NCBI RefSeq assembly: GCF_002940685.1
Contig: NZ_PNFP01000004.1
Span: forward strand, 310,001 to 374,000
Length of the DNA stretch: 64,000 nt
From: Ensifer adhaerens
GTDB taxonomy: Bacteria > Pseudomonadota > Alphaproteobacteria > Rhizobiales > Rhizobiaceae
Reading direction: 5' to 3'
Within the stretch, counting starts at the first letter, position 1. Each line of letters starts with the position of its first letter. The notes below the pieces were generated by a model. It ran no database searches. It was not told the DNA's origin and worked only from the letters and a program-made list of their open reading frames with translations. The position numbers and the translations under genes were made by a program. Shown piece by piece: positions 18,709 to 27,126 of this stretch.

Positions 18709-19617
18709 ATGCAAGCCTCCACCAATTTCCGCGGCATTCTCTTCATGTGCCTGGCGATGGTCACGTTCTCCTGCAACGACGCCCTCGTCAAATCCGTCAC
18801 CGGCGCCATGAATGTCGGCCAGATCATCTTCGTGCGTGGACTGCTGACGACACTGATGGTGCTGCTCGCCGCCTGGCACTTCCGCGCCTTTCGCCCGCTC
18901 GCAACGCTGATGCGCCCGGCGATCCTGCTGCGCATCGCCATGGAGGCACTGGCCTCCGTCACCTATATCTCGGCCCTCGGTCAGATCCCGCTCGCCAACG
19001 CCTCTGCCATCATGCAGGCGCTGCCGCTGGCCGTCACGCTTGGCGCCGCACTCTTCCTCGGCGAACCGGTCGGCTGGCGGCGCTGGACAGCAATCATCGC
19101 CGGCTTCATCGGCGTGCTGATCGTGCTCAGGCCCGGTCCCGAGGGCTTCACGCCGGCGGCGCTGACCGTTGTCGCCTGCGTCTTCGTCACCGCGACCCGC
19201 GATCTCTGTACCCGTCGCATCGGCCACGACGTGCCGTCACTCTACATCACCGTGTCGACCTCGCTCGTCACCACCATCGTTGGCGCCCTGCTCATCCAGC
19301 CGATGGGCGGCTGGCAGCCGATGTCGGCGACGACCTTCGGCCATATCGCCGCGGCAAGCGTGCTCTTGATGCTCGGCTACCAGACGATCGTTCTCGCCAT
19401 GCGCGCCGGCGACATCTCGGTGATCGCGCCCTTCCGCTACACCAGCCTGATCTGGTCGATCGCGATCGGCATCTTCTTCTTTGCCGAAGTGCCGGATCAC
19501 TGGATGCTGGTCGGTGTCGCGGTCATCATCGGTTCGGGCCTCTACACCTTCTATCGCGAGACGCTACGCGGCCGCAAAGCCGTCGCCCAGCGTTCGCTGA
19601 CCGGCCCGCTGGAATAG
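18709..19617 (+). CDS. EamA/DMT family transporter
   Basis: Inner-membrane protein of 302 aa with ten predicted membrane helices in two EamA halves (for example FRGILFMCLAMVTFSCNDAL and the second-half GYQTIVLAMRAGDISVIAPF). Such proteins export or import small metabolites; the substrate is unknown. ATG 18709 follows AGGA at 18697-18700. It ends only 9 bp before mobA on the same strand, so the three genes probably form one operon, but a molybdenum role for the transporter is only suggested by position. Confidence 0.88.
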   Translation: MQASTNFRGILFMCLAMVTFSCNDALVKSVTGAMNVGQIIFVRGLLTTLMVLLAAWHFRAFRPLATLMRPAILLRIAMEALASVTYISALGQIPLANASAIMQALPLAVTLGAALFLGEPVGWRRWTAIIAGFIGVLIVLRPGPEGFTPAALTVVACVFVTATRDLCTRRIGHDVPSLYITVSTSLVTTIVGALLIQPMGGWQPMSATTFGHIAAASVLLMLGYQTIVLAMRAGDISVIAPFRYTSLIWSIAIGIFFFAEVPDHWMLVGVAVIIGSGLYTFYRETLRGRKAVAQRSLTGPLE

Positions 19618-19626
19618 GAGCTGCCG

Positions 19627-20292
19627 ATGCCGGAAAGCCGTCCCTCGCCTCTGATCAGCGCAACGCCGCCCGCAGTCGTCCTCGCCGGCGGCTTGTCGCG
19701 CCGCATGGGAAGCCCGAAGTCCGATCTTCAACTCGGCGGCCGGACGATGCTGTCGCGCATCGTCGCCCGGCTGCGACCGCAGGTTGGAAACATTGCCGTC
19801 AACCTCAACGCCGAGCCGGCAGTCGGCATCGACGGCAGCATCCCTGTGATCGCCGACACGGTTCCGGGCTTTCTCGGGCCGCTCGCCGGCGTGCTCACGG
19901 CCATGCGCCACGTTGCGGCGACCACCCCAGACGCCAGCCACGTCGTCGTCGTTCCGACCGATACGCCGTTCTTTCCGCATGATCTCGTCTCGTATATGGC
20001 CGCCGCAATGACCGAGCATCAGCAGATTGCCGTTGCGGCATCCGTCGGGCAGATGCATCCGCTGTTCGCACTCTGGCCGGTGGCGCTTGCGGATGATCTG
20101 GAAAGTTGGATGGCCAAGGACGCGAAGCGGCGCGTCCGCGCCTTCATCGAGCGCCATGCCTCGGTCACGGTCGATTTTCCGGTTATCATGACGTCGAAGG
20201 GCGCGTTCGACCCCTTCTTCAACGTCAACACGCCTGAAGATCTGGCCGAGGCGGAGGAATGGTTGCGCTTCTTCGAGGGAAACAAACCATGA
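19627..20292 (+). CDS. mobA: Molybdenum cofactor guanylyltransferase
   Basis: Transfers GMP from GTP to molybdopterin to form the guanine dinucleotide cofactor. The N-terminal nucleotide-binding signature AVVLAGGLSRRMGSPKSDLQ is intact. The Asp-containing VVVPTDTPFFP and the FFNVNTPEDLAEAE segment are characteristic. 221 aa. Its stop overlaps the start of mobB (ATGA), so the two are translationally coupled. Confidence 0.95.
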   Translation: MPESRPSPLISATPPAVVLAGGLSRRMGSPKSDLQLGGRTMLSRIVARLRPQVGNIAVNLNAEPAVGIDGSIPVIADTVPGFLGPLAGVLTAMRHVAATTPDASHVVVVPTDTPFFPHDLVSYMAAAMTEHQQIAVAASVGQMHPLFALWPVALADDLESWMAKDAKRRVRAFIERHASVTVDFPVIMTSKGAFDPFFNVNTPEDLAEAEEWLRFFEGNKP

Positions 20293-20828
20293 GTGCCATG
20301 AAGATCTTCGGCATCGCCGGCTGGAAGAATTCGGGAAAAACCGGGCTGATGGTGCGGCTTGTCAGCGAGCTGACGCGGCGCGGCTACGTGGTCTCGACCG
20401 TCAAGCACGCGCATCACGACTTCGACATCGACAAGGTCGGCGCCGACAGCTACCGCCACCGCGAGGCCGGCGCCCACGAGGTGACGATCGTTTCGGGCAC
20501 GCGCTTCGCCATCATGCACGAGTTGCGTGGCGCGCCCGAGCCTTCCTTCGGGGATATCCTGGCGCGGCTTGCGCCCTGCGATCTCGTGCTCATCGAAGGC
20601 TACAAGCGCGAGCCGATCCCGAAGATCGAGGCTCGCCGCCTGGAATCGGCGAACCGCGAGCCGCTGGCTCCCACCGATCCGCACATCTGCGCGATCGCCG
20701 CCGATCACCCGGTCGCTGACAGCGATCTCCCGGTCTTCGACCTCGACGATACCCCGGCGATCGCCGATTTCGTCGAGAAGGTCACGGGCCTCAAGCGCAC
20801 GGCCAAGGTTTCCTCGCCCAACGATTAA
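20289..20828 (+). CDS. mobB: Molybdopterin-guanine dinucleotide biosynthesis protein B
   Basis: GTP-binding accessory protein (179 aa) acting with MobA. The P-loop GWKNSGKTGL, STVKHAHHDFDID, and LVLIEGYKREPIPKIEARR are typical of MobB. ATG 20289 overlaps the mobA stop by four bases. Its TAA stop overlaps, base for base, the stop of the convergent Sel1-repeat gene, leaving no room for a terminator between them. Confidence 0.95.
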   Translation: MSAMKIFGIAGWKNSGKTGLMVRLVSELTRRGYVVSTVKHAHHDFDIDKVGADSYRHREAGAHEVTIVSGTRFAIMHELRGAPEPSFGDILARLAPCDLVLIEGYKREPIPKIEARRLESANREPLAPTDPHICAIAADHPVADSDLPVFDLDDTPAIADFVEKVTGLKRTAKVSSPND

Positions 20829-22420
20829 GGCGGATCCGAGCCGCGAAACTCCTTCGGCAGTGCGTTGAGCCCCTGTTGCGCCTCCGCTTTCCCCTGGGCG
20901 GCCGCCTTCACATACCATTTCGCGGCTTCCGACAGGTCCTGCGCCACACCGACGCCCTTGGCATAGGAGATGCCGAGGTTGAGTTGTCCATCGGCAAATC
21001 CCTGCAAGGCCGACTTGCGAAACCACGAGACAGCCACGGCCGGATCGAGCGGAACCCCGATACCGTTGAGATAGGCCATTCCGAGATTGTTCTGGGCGAC
21101 TGCGTACCCTTGCTCGGCGGCAAGCGTATAGAGCCGCGCCGCCTCCTTTTCGTCCTTCTCGACGCCACGGCCATCCGCATACATCAGCGCCAGATTGAAC
21201 TGCCCGGACGGGTCGCCGCGGTTGGCCAGGAGCCGGAACCAGCGTTCGGCCTCACCGTAATCCTGGGGAACACCCCTGCCTTCGAGATACATCACGCCGG
21301 CATTCATCTGTGCCTTCGCATGCCCCCGCTTGGCGGCCTGGAGCAGCCAGCCGAAGCCGGTGGCGTCGTCCTTTTGGACGCCGCGGCCCAGAATGTAGAA
21401 TGTCGCAAGATCGGCCTGTGCCTCCGCCACGCCTTGATCAGCCGCCTTGCGGCACCAGGTTACCGCCTCCCGGTCATCTCGCTCGACGCCGACTGCGCGC
21501 GAATAGATACCGCACAGCAGGTACTGCGCAGCCGGGTGGCCTTTTTCCGCCGCGGCACGCAGCAGGCGCAAGCCTTGCCTGTGGTCCGTCCGCCCTGCCG
21601 CCGGATCGAAGTAGCGCCTGCCGGCATTCACTTGCGCCTGAGTATTTCCTTGCTCGGCCGCGCGCAGATACCAGCGCATGGCCTCCGCATCGTTGCGCAC
21701 GACGCCGATGCCCTTTTCATACATGTAGCCGAGATTGTACTGCGCGCTTTCATGCCCCTGGATCGCCGCTCTCGACATCAGCCGGTAGGCTTCCTGTTCG
21801 TCTTTCGCCGTTCCGGTACCGTGCACATAGGCCAAAGCGAGATTGTGCGCGGCTGCAGCCAGCCCCTGGTCCGCCGCCTTCCTGTACCAGCCGACCGCCG
21901 CCGTGTCATCGCGCGCCGTGCCACGCCCTTGCTGCAGCATGATCGCCAGGTTGTATTGCGCCAGCGAATAACCCCCGTCGGCCGCCCGCCGATAGTGCGC
22001 CGCCGCCTGAGCTTCGTCCTTCTCGACGCCCAGCCCCTGCTCGTAGATCACGCCGAGATTGTAATCGGCGCCGGACGATTTCTGTTGCGCCGCCAGCCGA
22101 AGCCAGCGCGCAGCCTCGGCATAATTCTGCTTCACGCCATCGCCGCCGGCGAAATAGAGGGTGCCGAGATAAAACTGGGCTTTGGCGCTGCCCCTTTCGG
22201 CTGCCTTGCGATACCAGCCGATGGCCTTCATCGCGTCGCGCCCGACGCCGTCACCCGTCTGGTAGCGCAAGCCGACGCTGACCTGTGCTTCGGGGTCGCC
22301 GTTTTCGGCGCGGGCCAGCACCTGTTCGAACGCCGGCGCGCTGCCACTGTCGGCAAGCACCGGCAGGGGGCGCACGGGCGACATCAGCACGGCCAACAGT
22401 CCGACGACGACACGCTTCAT
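20825..22420 (-). CDS. Sel1-repeat (tetratricopeptide-like) exported protein
   Basis: A 531-residue protein with an N-terminal signal sequence (MKRVVVGLLAVLMSPVRPLPVLA) followed by about thirteen Sel1-type repeats of 36 residues, each with a core like AQYNLGVMYEKGIGV and a WYRKAAEQG helix. Such solenoids scaffold protein contacts, often in the periplasm or at the surface; the partner is unknown. ATG 22420 has GGAGG five bases upstream. Convergent and stop-overlapping with mobB. Confidence 0.9.
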   Translation of the reverse strand: MKRVVVGLLAVLMSPVRPLPVLADSGSAPAFEQVLARAENGDPEAQVSVGLRYQTGDGVGRDAMKAIGWYRKAAERGSAKAQFYLGTLYFAGGDGVKQNYAEAARWLRLAAQQKSSGADYNLGVIYEQGLGVEKDEAQAAAHYRRAADGGYSLAQYNLAIMLQQGRGTARDDTAAVGWYRKAADQGLAAAAHNLALAYVHGTGTAKDEQEAYRLMSRAAIQGHESAQYNLGYMYEKGIGVVRNDAEAMRWYLRAAEQGNTQAQVNAGRRYFDPAAGRTDHRQGLRLLRAAAEKGHPAAQYLLCGIYSRAVGVERDDREAVTWCRKAADQGVAEAQADLATFYILGRGVQKDDATGFGWLLQAAKRGHAKAQMNAGVMYLEGRGVPQDYGEAERWFRLLANRGDPSGQFNLALMYADGRGVEKDEKEAARLYTLAAEQGYAVAQNNLGMAYLNGIGVPLDPAVAVSWFRKSALQGFADGQLNLGISYAKGVGVAQDLSEAAKWYVKAAAQGKAEAQQGLNALPKEFRGSDPP

Positions 22421-22612
22421 CAATACCTCCCGTAGCGCACGCGCAGCGCTTCGATCCTATGATGAGGTTTCGGCCAGGAGGACTTGATTTCGACGGACCG
22501 CTTCAAAGCGTCGAGCAGCGGCTTTCAAGGTGCACGCTCGCACCTGCACCTGCCAGATCTCAGGCATGCCTCAATGCAGCGGACATTTTCCGGCCAAAGC
22601 CGTCGTTTTCCG

Positions 22613-23356
22613 TCAATTCGTCGCGCCGACGATCATTTCGTCCGGAATATCGTTGAGACGCACGAAGCTGTAGCCCTTCGCCTTGAGGTCGAGGATGCCG
22701 CGGGCAACGCCGGCGCCGGCCGAATGGGTCGGCTGGTTGATGTGGGCGATGATCACGTCGCCGTCCTTGGCGCTGCGGATGCGCTTCTCCGCCATCGCAG
22801 CACCCAGCAGCGAGCCGCCGTCGCCGTTCACCGAATAGCCGGCGATGCGATAGCCCATGGCGCGGATCTGGCTCATCGACGAATGGGTGTATTTCGCTGT
22901 CGCGCCGCGAAACCATTTCGGCGCCGGCAGGCCATGCGCCTTGATCGCGCCGGCCCCGCCATCGACTTCGGCTGCTACCGCCGCTTCCGAGCCCGCTGCA
23001 GCGATACCGTAGACCGAGATCTTCACGTCGATCGGCGGCACGTGCATGGCGCCGTGGTCCTCGATCTCGAACAGGTCCGGATGCGCCTTCATCACTTCGA
23101 CGACGAGGCCGTTGCGCTTCAGCCAGCGCGCGGTGACGAAGATCGTCGCCGGGATCCGGTTCTCGATCAGGGTTCCAAGGATGCGCATGTCGGTGGCCCC
23201 GCTGCAGGCATCGAGCGTCAATGCGACTCGCGGCGAACCGGCCTTTCCCTCGGGATTGGCCGGCAGGCGCAGATCGGGCTCGACAAGCCCGGGCGCGGCT
23301 GCAGCCGTCTGGGCAAACAGAGTGGCGGCGATAAACGGCAAGGCAAAGGTCTTCAT
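22613..23356 (-). CDS. NodB-type polysaccharide deacetylase family protein, secreted
   Basis: A 247-residue exported CE4-like protein: signal peptide (MKTFALPFIAATLFAQTAAA), then VALTLDACSGATD (motif 1), IEDHGAMHV (motif 2, HxxxH), and late segments GDVIIAHINQP and GYSFVRLND. In standard CE4 enzymes motif 1 is TFDD, with the first Asp the base and the second a metal ligand; here the second Asp is Ala, although both His ligands remain. The enzyme may therefore be altered in metal binding or use a different substrate. A hairpin at 23403-23430 separates it from the OmpA-domain gene upstream. Confidence 0.85.
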   Translation of the reverse strand: MKTFALPFIAATLFAQTAAAAPGLVEPDLRLPANPEGKAGSPRVALTLDACSGATDMRILGTLIENRIPATIFVTARWLKRNGLVVEVMKAHPDLFEIEDHGAMHVPPIDVKISVYGIAAAGSEAAVAAEVDGGAGAIKAHGLPAPKWFRGATAKYTHSSMSQIRAMGYRIAGYSVNGDGGSLLGAAMAEKRIRSAKDGDVIIAHINQPTHSAGAGVARGILDLKAKGYSFVRLNDIPDEMIVGATN

Positions 23357-23402
23357 GGCAATCCGGGGAATGAAATGATGAGAGGCGATATCAGAAACGA
23401 CA

Positions 23403-23430
23403 GAAACCCGCCTTTTGCGAGGCGGGTTTC
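23403..23430 (-). terminator. Hairpin after the OmpA-domain gene
   Basis: Perfect 10-bp arms (GAAACCCGCC and complement) with an 8-base loop, about 70 bp past the OmpA-gene stop. There is no long T-run, so it may act as an attenuator between the two genes rather than a full stop. Confidence 0.6.
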
Positions 23431-23497
23431 CGGGATTTAGGCGGGCAGTCCTGCCCGAAGCTTGATCCGCGCCGGAGACCGGCGCTGACCCGCTTTG

Positions 23498-25756
23498 TTA
23501 GCGCTGCGCGACCGGGCGAACCAGCGGCGTCACGCGGCGAATGGTGACGCGGCGGTTCTGCTGTTCGGCATCCTGCGTGCGCACCTTCAGGAAGCGCTCG
23601 CCATAGCCCTGAGTCACCAGGTTTTCCGGCGGGATGCCGTAGACCTCGGTGAGCAGCGACGCGACCGATTCGGCGCGCTTGTCGGAGAGCACGAGGTTCG
23701 AGCGGTCGGAACCCACGGCATCGGTATGGCCTTCGATGAAGAAGGTTTCACCCGGATCCTTGGCGAGGACCTTCTCCATGGCGGCAGCAACCTTGCGCAT
23801 GGTCTTGGCCTGAGACATCGACACTTCGGCGCTGCCCGTCGGGAAGGTGATCGTGTCGAGGTCGACGCGGCGCACCTTGTCGCGCAGGCGAGCGGAGTGA
23901 CGGACTTCGTCGATCGTGTAGACGCGCTCGACGCGCTCCACCGGCGGCTCGGCCAGGAACTCGTAGTAGTCGCGGTCCGGATCGTCGGAAACGTCGGCGA
24001 TGTAGTCGCGCACCGGAATGCGCAGGCGCATCGGCGGCAGTTCGTAGCCGACGTCGATGATCGCCGGACGCGGACCTTCGTCACGCTCGGGTGCGTAGAT
24101 CATCAGGTATTCGTTGCCGTCGCGGTCGACGCGCGAGCGCTGCAGGATGTCGCCGTAACGGTTGTAGACGGTGACGATCCGGTAGCCGCCGGGGCGCACG
24201 ATGGTTTCGCGGGTACGGCCGCGCGGCAACTGGTCGTAGAAAGTCTCTTCGGCGTCGTAGCGCAGGCGCGGACGATCGTCGCCGCGCACGAAGATCTGGT
24301 CGCCGACACCGAGGATCACGCGGTTGTCGACCTGCTCGACGATCTTCACCTCGGTGATGTTGTTGGTGATGTTGTTGACCGTCGTGTTGTTGTTGATCAC
24401 CGTGTTGTTGATGATGGTGTTGTTGACGATGTTGGTCGTCTCCGGAACCACGAAGACCGGGGCCTCGTCGACGCGCGTACCCTTTTCGTTGAGGTTCGCC
24501 TCGATCTTCTGCGGCAGGTCGGCCTGGATTTCAGCGGCGATCGCAGCCTGGGCAGCGGCATCGTCGGCCGGCGGCGGCGCGTCCTCTTCCTTGGCGCGCA
24601 GTTCCTCGCGCAGCTTCTGGCGCTCTTCGCGCGCCTGGTTGCCGCCGGCGTTGTCGGCGTCCTTGTCGCTGTCGAGCACGGCCGCACCGTTTTCGACCGG
24701 CAGGACCACGGTTTCGTCGGTCGCCGCCGGGTCGTCGGCGATCTTCACCTTCTCTTCTTCCGTGCGGGTGTCGACCACTTCCGGAACCGGCTGCTGCACC
24801 TGCGGCTGCTCGGCAGTTACCGGCTGCTCAGTGCCTGGGGCCGGCTGACCTTCGCCGGTCTGCGGCTGCTCGGTACCGGGTACAGGCTGGCCTTCGCCAG
24901 TCTGCGGCTGCTCCGTACCGGGCGCACGCTGGCCTTCGCCGGTCTGCGGCTGCTCGGTACCGGGAGCGGGCTGGCCTTCGCCAGTCTGCGGCTGCGGCTC
25001 GACAGCCGGCGCGGTTTCGCCACCGGCCTTCTGTTCGTCAGTCGTGGCCGGCTGGTCGGCAGCCTTCTGTTCCTCGGCAGCCTTCTGTTCCTCGGCAGCC
25101 TTCTGTTCCTCGGCAGCCTTCTGCTCCTCGGCAGCCTTCTGCTCGTCGGCAGCCTTCTGCTCGTCGGCAGCCTTCTGCTCTTCGGCAGCCTTCTGCTCGT
25201 CGGCAGCCTTCTGTTCCTCGGCAGCCTTCTGCTCCTCGGCAGCCTTCTGCTCTTCAGCAGCCTTCTGCTCTTCAGCGGCCTTCTGTTGTTCGGCAGCCTG
25301 ACGGGCAGCTTCCTCTTCAGCAGCCTTCTGCTGCTCGGCAGCCTGGCGTGCGGCTTCCTCTTCGGCAGCCTTCTGCTGCTCGGCGGCCTGACGGGCAGCT
25401 TCCTCTTCGGCAGCCTTCTGCTGCTCTGCAGCCTGGCGCGCGGCTTCCTCTTCGGCAGCCTTCTGCTGCTCGGCCGCCTGACGGGCGGCCTCTTCCTCGG
25501 CGGCCCGCTGCTGCTCGGCGGCCTGACGGGCAGCCTCTTCCTCGGCGGCACGCTGCTGTTCGGCGGCCTGACGTGCGGCTTCCTCCTCGGCCTGGCGCTG
25601 CTTCAACAGCAGCTGCTCTTCGTCAGGCTGACCGCCGCCCTCCTGTGCAACCTCGAATGGCTTCATCAGGTTGTCGGCGATAGCGGGCGGAACCGCCACG
25701 GACACCGACAGCACCGGCAGCGCAACGGTCGCGAAAAGTTTGGATCGAATCGACAC
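23498..25756 (-). CDS. OmpA-domain outer-membrane/periplasmic protein with long Ala/Glu/Gln repeats
   Basis: A 752-residue exported protein. Signal peptide residues 1-28 are followed by a low-complexity region: about seven 15-residue units (EEEAARQAAEQQRAA), about thirteen 6-residue units (EEQKAA or DEQKAA), then four 14-residue units (QPQTGEGQPAPGTE). A poly-Asn/Thr segment with NNTIINNTVINNN follows. The C-terminal OmpA peptidoglycan-binding domain has FFIEGHTDAVGS and NLVLSDKRAESVASLL. It probably spans the periplasm and anchors to the wall. The start is GTG 25756 with AGGAAGG upstream. Confidence 0.9.
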   Translation of the reverse strand: MSIRSKLFATVALPVLSVSVAVPPAIADNLMKPFEVAQEGGGQPDEEQLLLKQRQAEEEAARQAAEQQRAAEEEAARQAAEQQRAAEEEAARQAAEQQKAAEEEAARQAAEQQKAAEEEAARQAAEQQKAAEEEAARQAAEQQKAAEEEAARQAAEQQKAAEEQKAAEEQKAAEEQKAAEEQKAADEQKAAEEQKAADEQKAADEQKAAEEQKAAEEQKAAEEQKAAEEQKAADQPATTDEQKAGGETAPAVEPQPQTGEGQPAPGTEQPQTGEGQRAPGTEQPQTGEGQPVPGTEQPQTGEGQPAPGTEQPVTAEQPQVQQPVPEVVDTRTEEEKVKIADDPAATDETVVLPVENGAAVLDSDKDADNAGGNQAREERQKLREELRAKEEDAPPPADDAAAQAAIAAEIQADLPQKIEANLNEKGTRVDEAPVFVVPETTNIVNNTIINNTVINNNTTVNNITNNITEVKIVEQVDNRVILGVGDQIFVRGDDRPRLRYDAEETFYDQLPRGRTRETIVRPGGYRIVTVYNRYGDILQRSRVDRDGNEYLMIYAPERDEGPRPAIIDVGYELPPMRLRIPVRDYIADVSDDPDRDYYEFLAEPPVERVERVYTIDEVRHSARLRDKVRRVDLDTITFPTGSAEVSMSQAKTMRKVAAAMEKVLAKDPGETFFIEGHTDAVGSDRSNLVLSDKRAESVASLLTEVYGIPPENLVTQGYGERFLKVRTQDAEQQNRRVTIRRVTPLVRPVAQR
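24826..25590 (-). repeat. In-frame tandem repeats within the OmpA-domain gene
   Basis: Three adjoining tandem arrays: 42-bp units (about 24830-25000), 18-bp units (about 25050-25280) and 45-bp units (about 25280-25590). All are multiples of three, so copy-number change keeps the reading frame. The reverse complement stays open too, which produces long chance frames on the other strand. Confidence 0.85.
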
Positions 25757-26173
25757 TTTGTCTTCCTTCCTCTTCCTGGGAGGTCCTGGCCCGCATCCAT
25801 TTTCCGATCCATGACATATGGAAGAATCGAATGCGAACGTGAATTCTTACGGGGCCTTGACCCAAGGTTCCGGCTTTTTTGTGTTGGCCGCGTAACGCCC
25901 GGTCCAACGCAACGCCCGAACCACGAACCGGTTCCTCCACTAGGGCTAGCGAAGCGAAGATTAACCGCCGCTGAACGCGCCGTTCATGTTCATTGCGCCA
26001 CCGCGAACGCAATCTCCGGTCGAAATCCTTTTCCCGGTGACGGCCTTCGCTTTCCTGTTGATTTTTACTGGAAAAGAGTACGAATATCGCCACAACCGGC
26101 GGCAGACGCCCCGGCTGAAATTGGCATCCGCGAAAAACAGAAAACCGGATGTCGGCCAACAGAGAGGACTATC
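25757..26173. other. Intergenic region between divergent OmpA-domain and ABC binding-protein genes
   Basis: Just over 400 bp without a supported gene. It holds divergent promoters. An AT-rich stretch near 26060-26090 is a possible promoter of the binding-protein gene. No riboswitch pattern was recognised. Confidence 0.45.
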
Positions 26174-26956
26174 ATGCGTATTTCCAAGCGGCTGGCAGCC
26201 GCCGCATCGGCTGCCGTTTTCGTGCTCATGGCAGGCTCGGCCATGGCCGACGGCGAAAAGGTCGTTATCGGCACGGAAGGCGCCTACCCGCCCTTCAACA
26301 ACCTGGAAGCGGACGGCACGCTGACGGGCTTCGACGTCGACATCGCCAAGGCGCTTTGCGTGGAAATGAAGGCCGAATGCACCTTCGTGACGCAGGACTG
26401 GGACGGCATCATTCCGGCGCTGATCGCCAAGAAGTTCGACGCCATCATCGCGTCCATGTCGATCACCGCCGAGCGCAAGGAAAAGGTCGACTTCACCAAC
26501 AAGTACTACAACACCCCGCCGGCAATCGTCGTGCCGAAGGATTCGCCGATCACCGAGGCGACCGCAGCCGCCCTTCAGGGCAAGGCGCTTGGCGCTCAGG
26601 GCTCCACCACGCACTCCAACTATGCCGAAGCGCATATGAAGGGCGCGGACATCAAGCTCTACCCGACGGCTGACGAGTACAAGCTCGACATCGCCAACGG
26701 TCGCATCGACGCCGTCATCGACGACGTGGTCGTTCTCTCGGAATGGCTGAAGACCACCGACGGCGCCTGCTGCAAGCTGCTCGGCACCCTGCCGATCGAC
26801 CCTGTTATCAACGGCGATGGCGCCGGCATTGCCGTTCGCAAGGGCGACGACGCGCTGCGCGAAAAGTTCAACAAGGCGATCGAAGCGATCCGCGCCAACG
26901 GCAAGTACAAGGAAATCAACGAAAAGTACTTCCCGTTCGACGTTTATGGCAGCTGA
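26174..26956 (+). CDS. Amino acid ABC transporter substrate-binding protein (family 3)
   Basis: Periplasmic solute receptor of 260 aa for basic or polar amino acids of the histidine/lysine/arginine/ornithine type. The signal peptide MRISKRLAAAASAAVFVLMA is cleaved after AMA. Family-3 features are GTEGAYPPFNNLEADGTLTG, FDVDIAKALC, and the binding-site segment SMSITAERKEKVDFTNKYYN. ATG 26174 has GAGAGGA upstream. It heads an operon with two permeases but is separated from them by two hairpins, which usually gives excess receptor over membrane subunits. Confidence 0.93.
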   Translation: MRISKRLAAAASAAVFVLMAGSAMADGEKVVIGTEGAYPPFNNLEADGTLTGFDVDIAKALCVEMKAECTFVTQDWDGIIPALIAKKFDAIIASMSITAERKEKVDFTNKYYNTPPAIVVPKDSPITEATAAALQGKALGAQGSTTHSNYAEAHMKGADIKLYPTADEYKLDIANGRIDAVIDDVVVLSEWLKTTDGACCKLLGTLPIDPVINGDGAGIAVRKGDDALREKFNKAIEAIRANGKYKEINEKYFPFDVYGS

Positions 26957-26963
26957 TTGACGG

Positions 26964-26999
26964 TTTCCGGCACGATTTCCTAGTGAATCATGCCGGAAA
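26964..26999 (+). terminator. Intercistronic stem-loop after the binding-protein gene
   Basis: 14-bp arms with one mismatch (TTTCCGGCACGATT against the complement of AATCATGCCGGAAA), 8-base loop, starting 7 bp after the stop. It has no T-run and probably protects the upstream mRNA 3' end. Confidence 0.6.
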
Positions 27000-27023
27000 A
27001 ACGTCGGTTGATGCGAAAATTGC

Positions 27024-27057
27024 AACGGCGGATGGCTTGCCCTTCCGCCGTTTTTGT
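27024..27057 (+). terminator. Internal terminator between binding-protein and permease genes
   Basis: 9-bp arms (AACGGCGGA and TCCGCCGTT) with an 11-base loop followed by TTTTG. It should end part of the transcripts before the permease genes, or those genes have their own promoter in 27058-27126. Confidence 0.7.
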
Positions 27058-27126
27058 TTGACAAGAGCCTAATACAAAAGCGCGATCGATACGCATAAGA
27101 ACAGCGCAAAAGGGGAAATCTCTGAC

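Noticed and set aside
23495-26956. A 1153-codon forward frame
   Set aside because: Its first two thirds are the antisense of the OmpA-domain repeats (Leu/Ser/Gly runs). Only the last 260 codons, from ATG 26174, are a real gene, the ABC binding protein.
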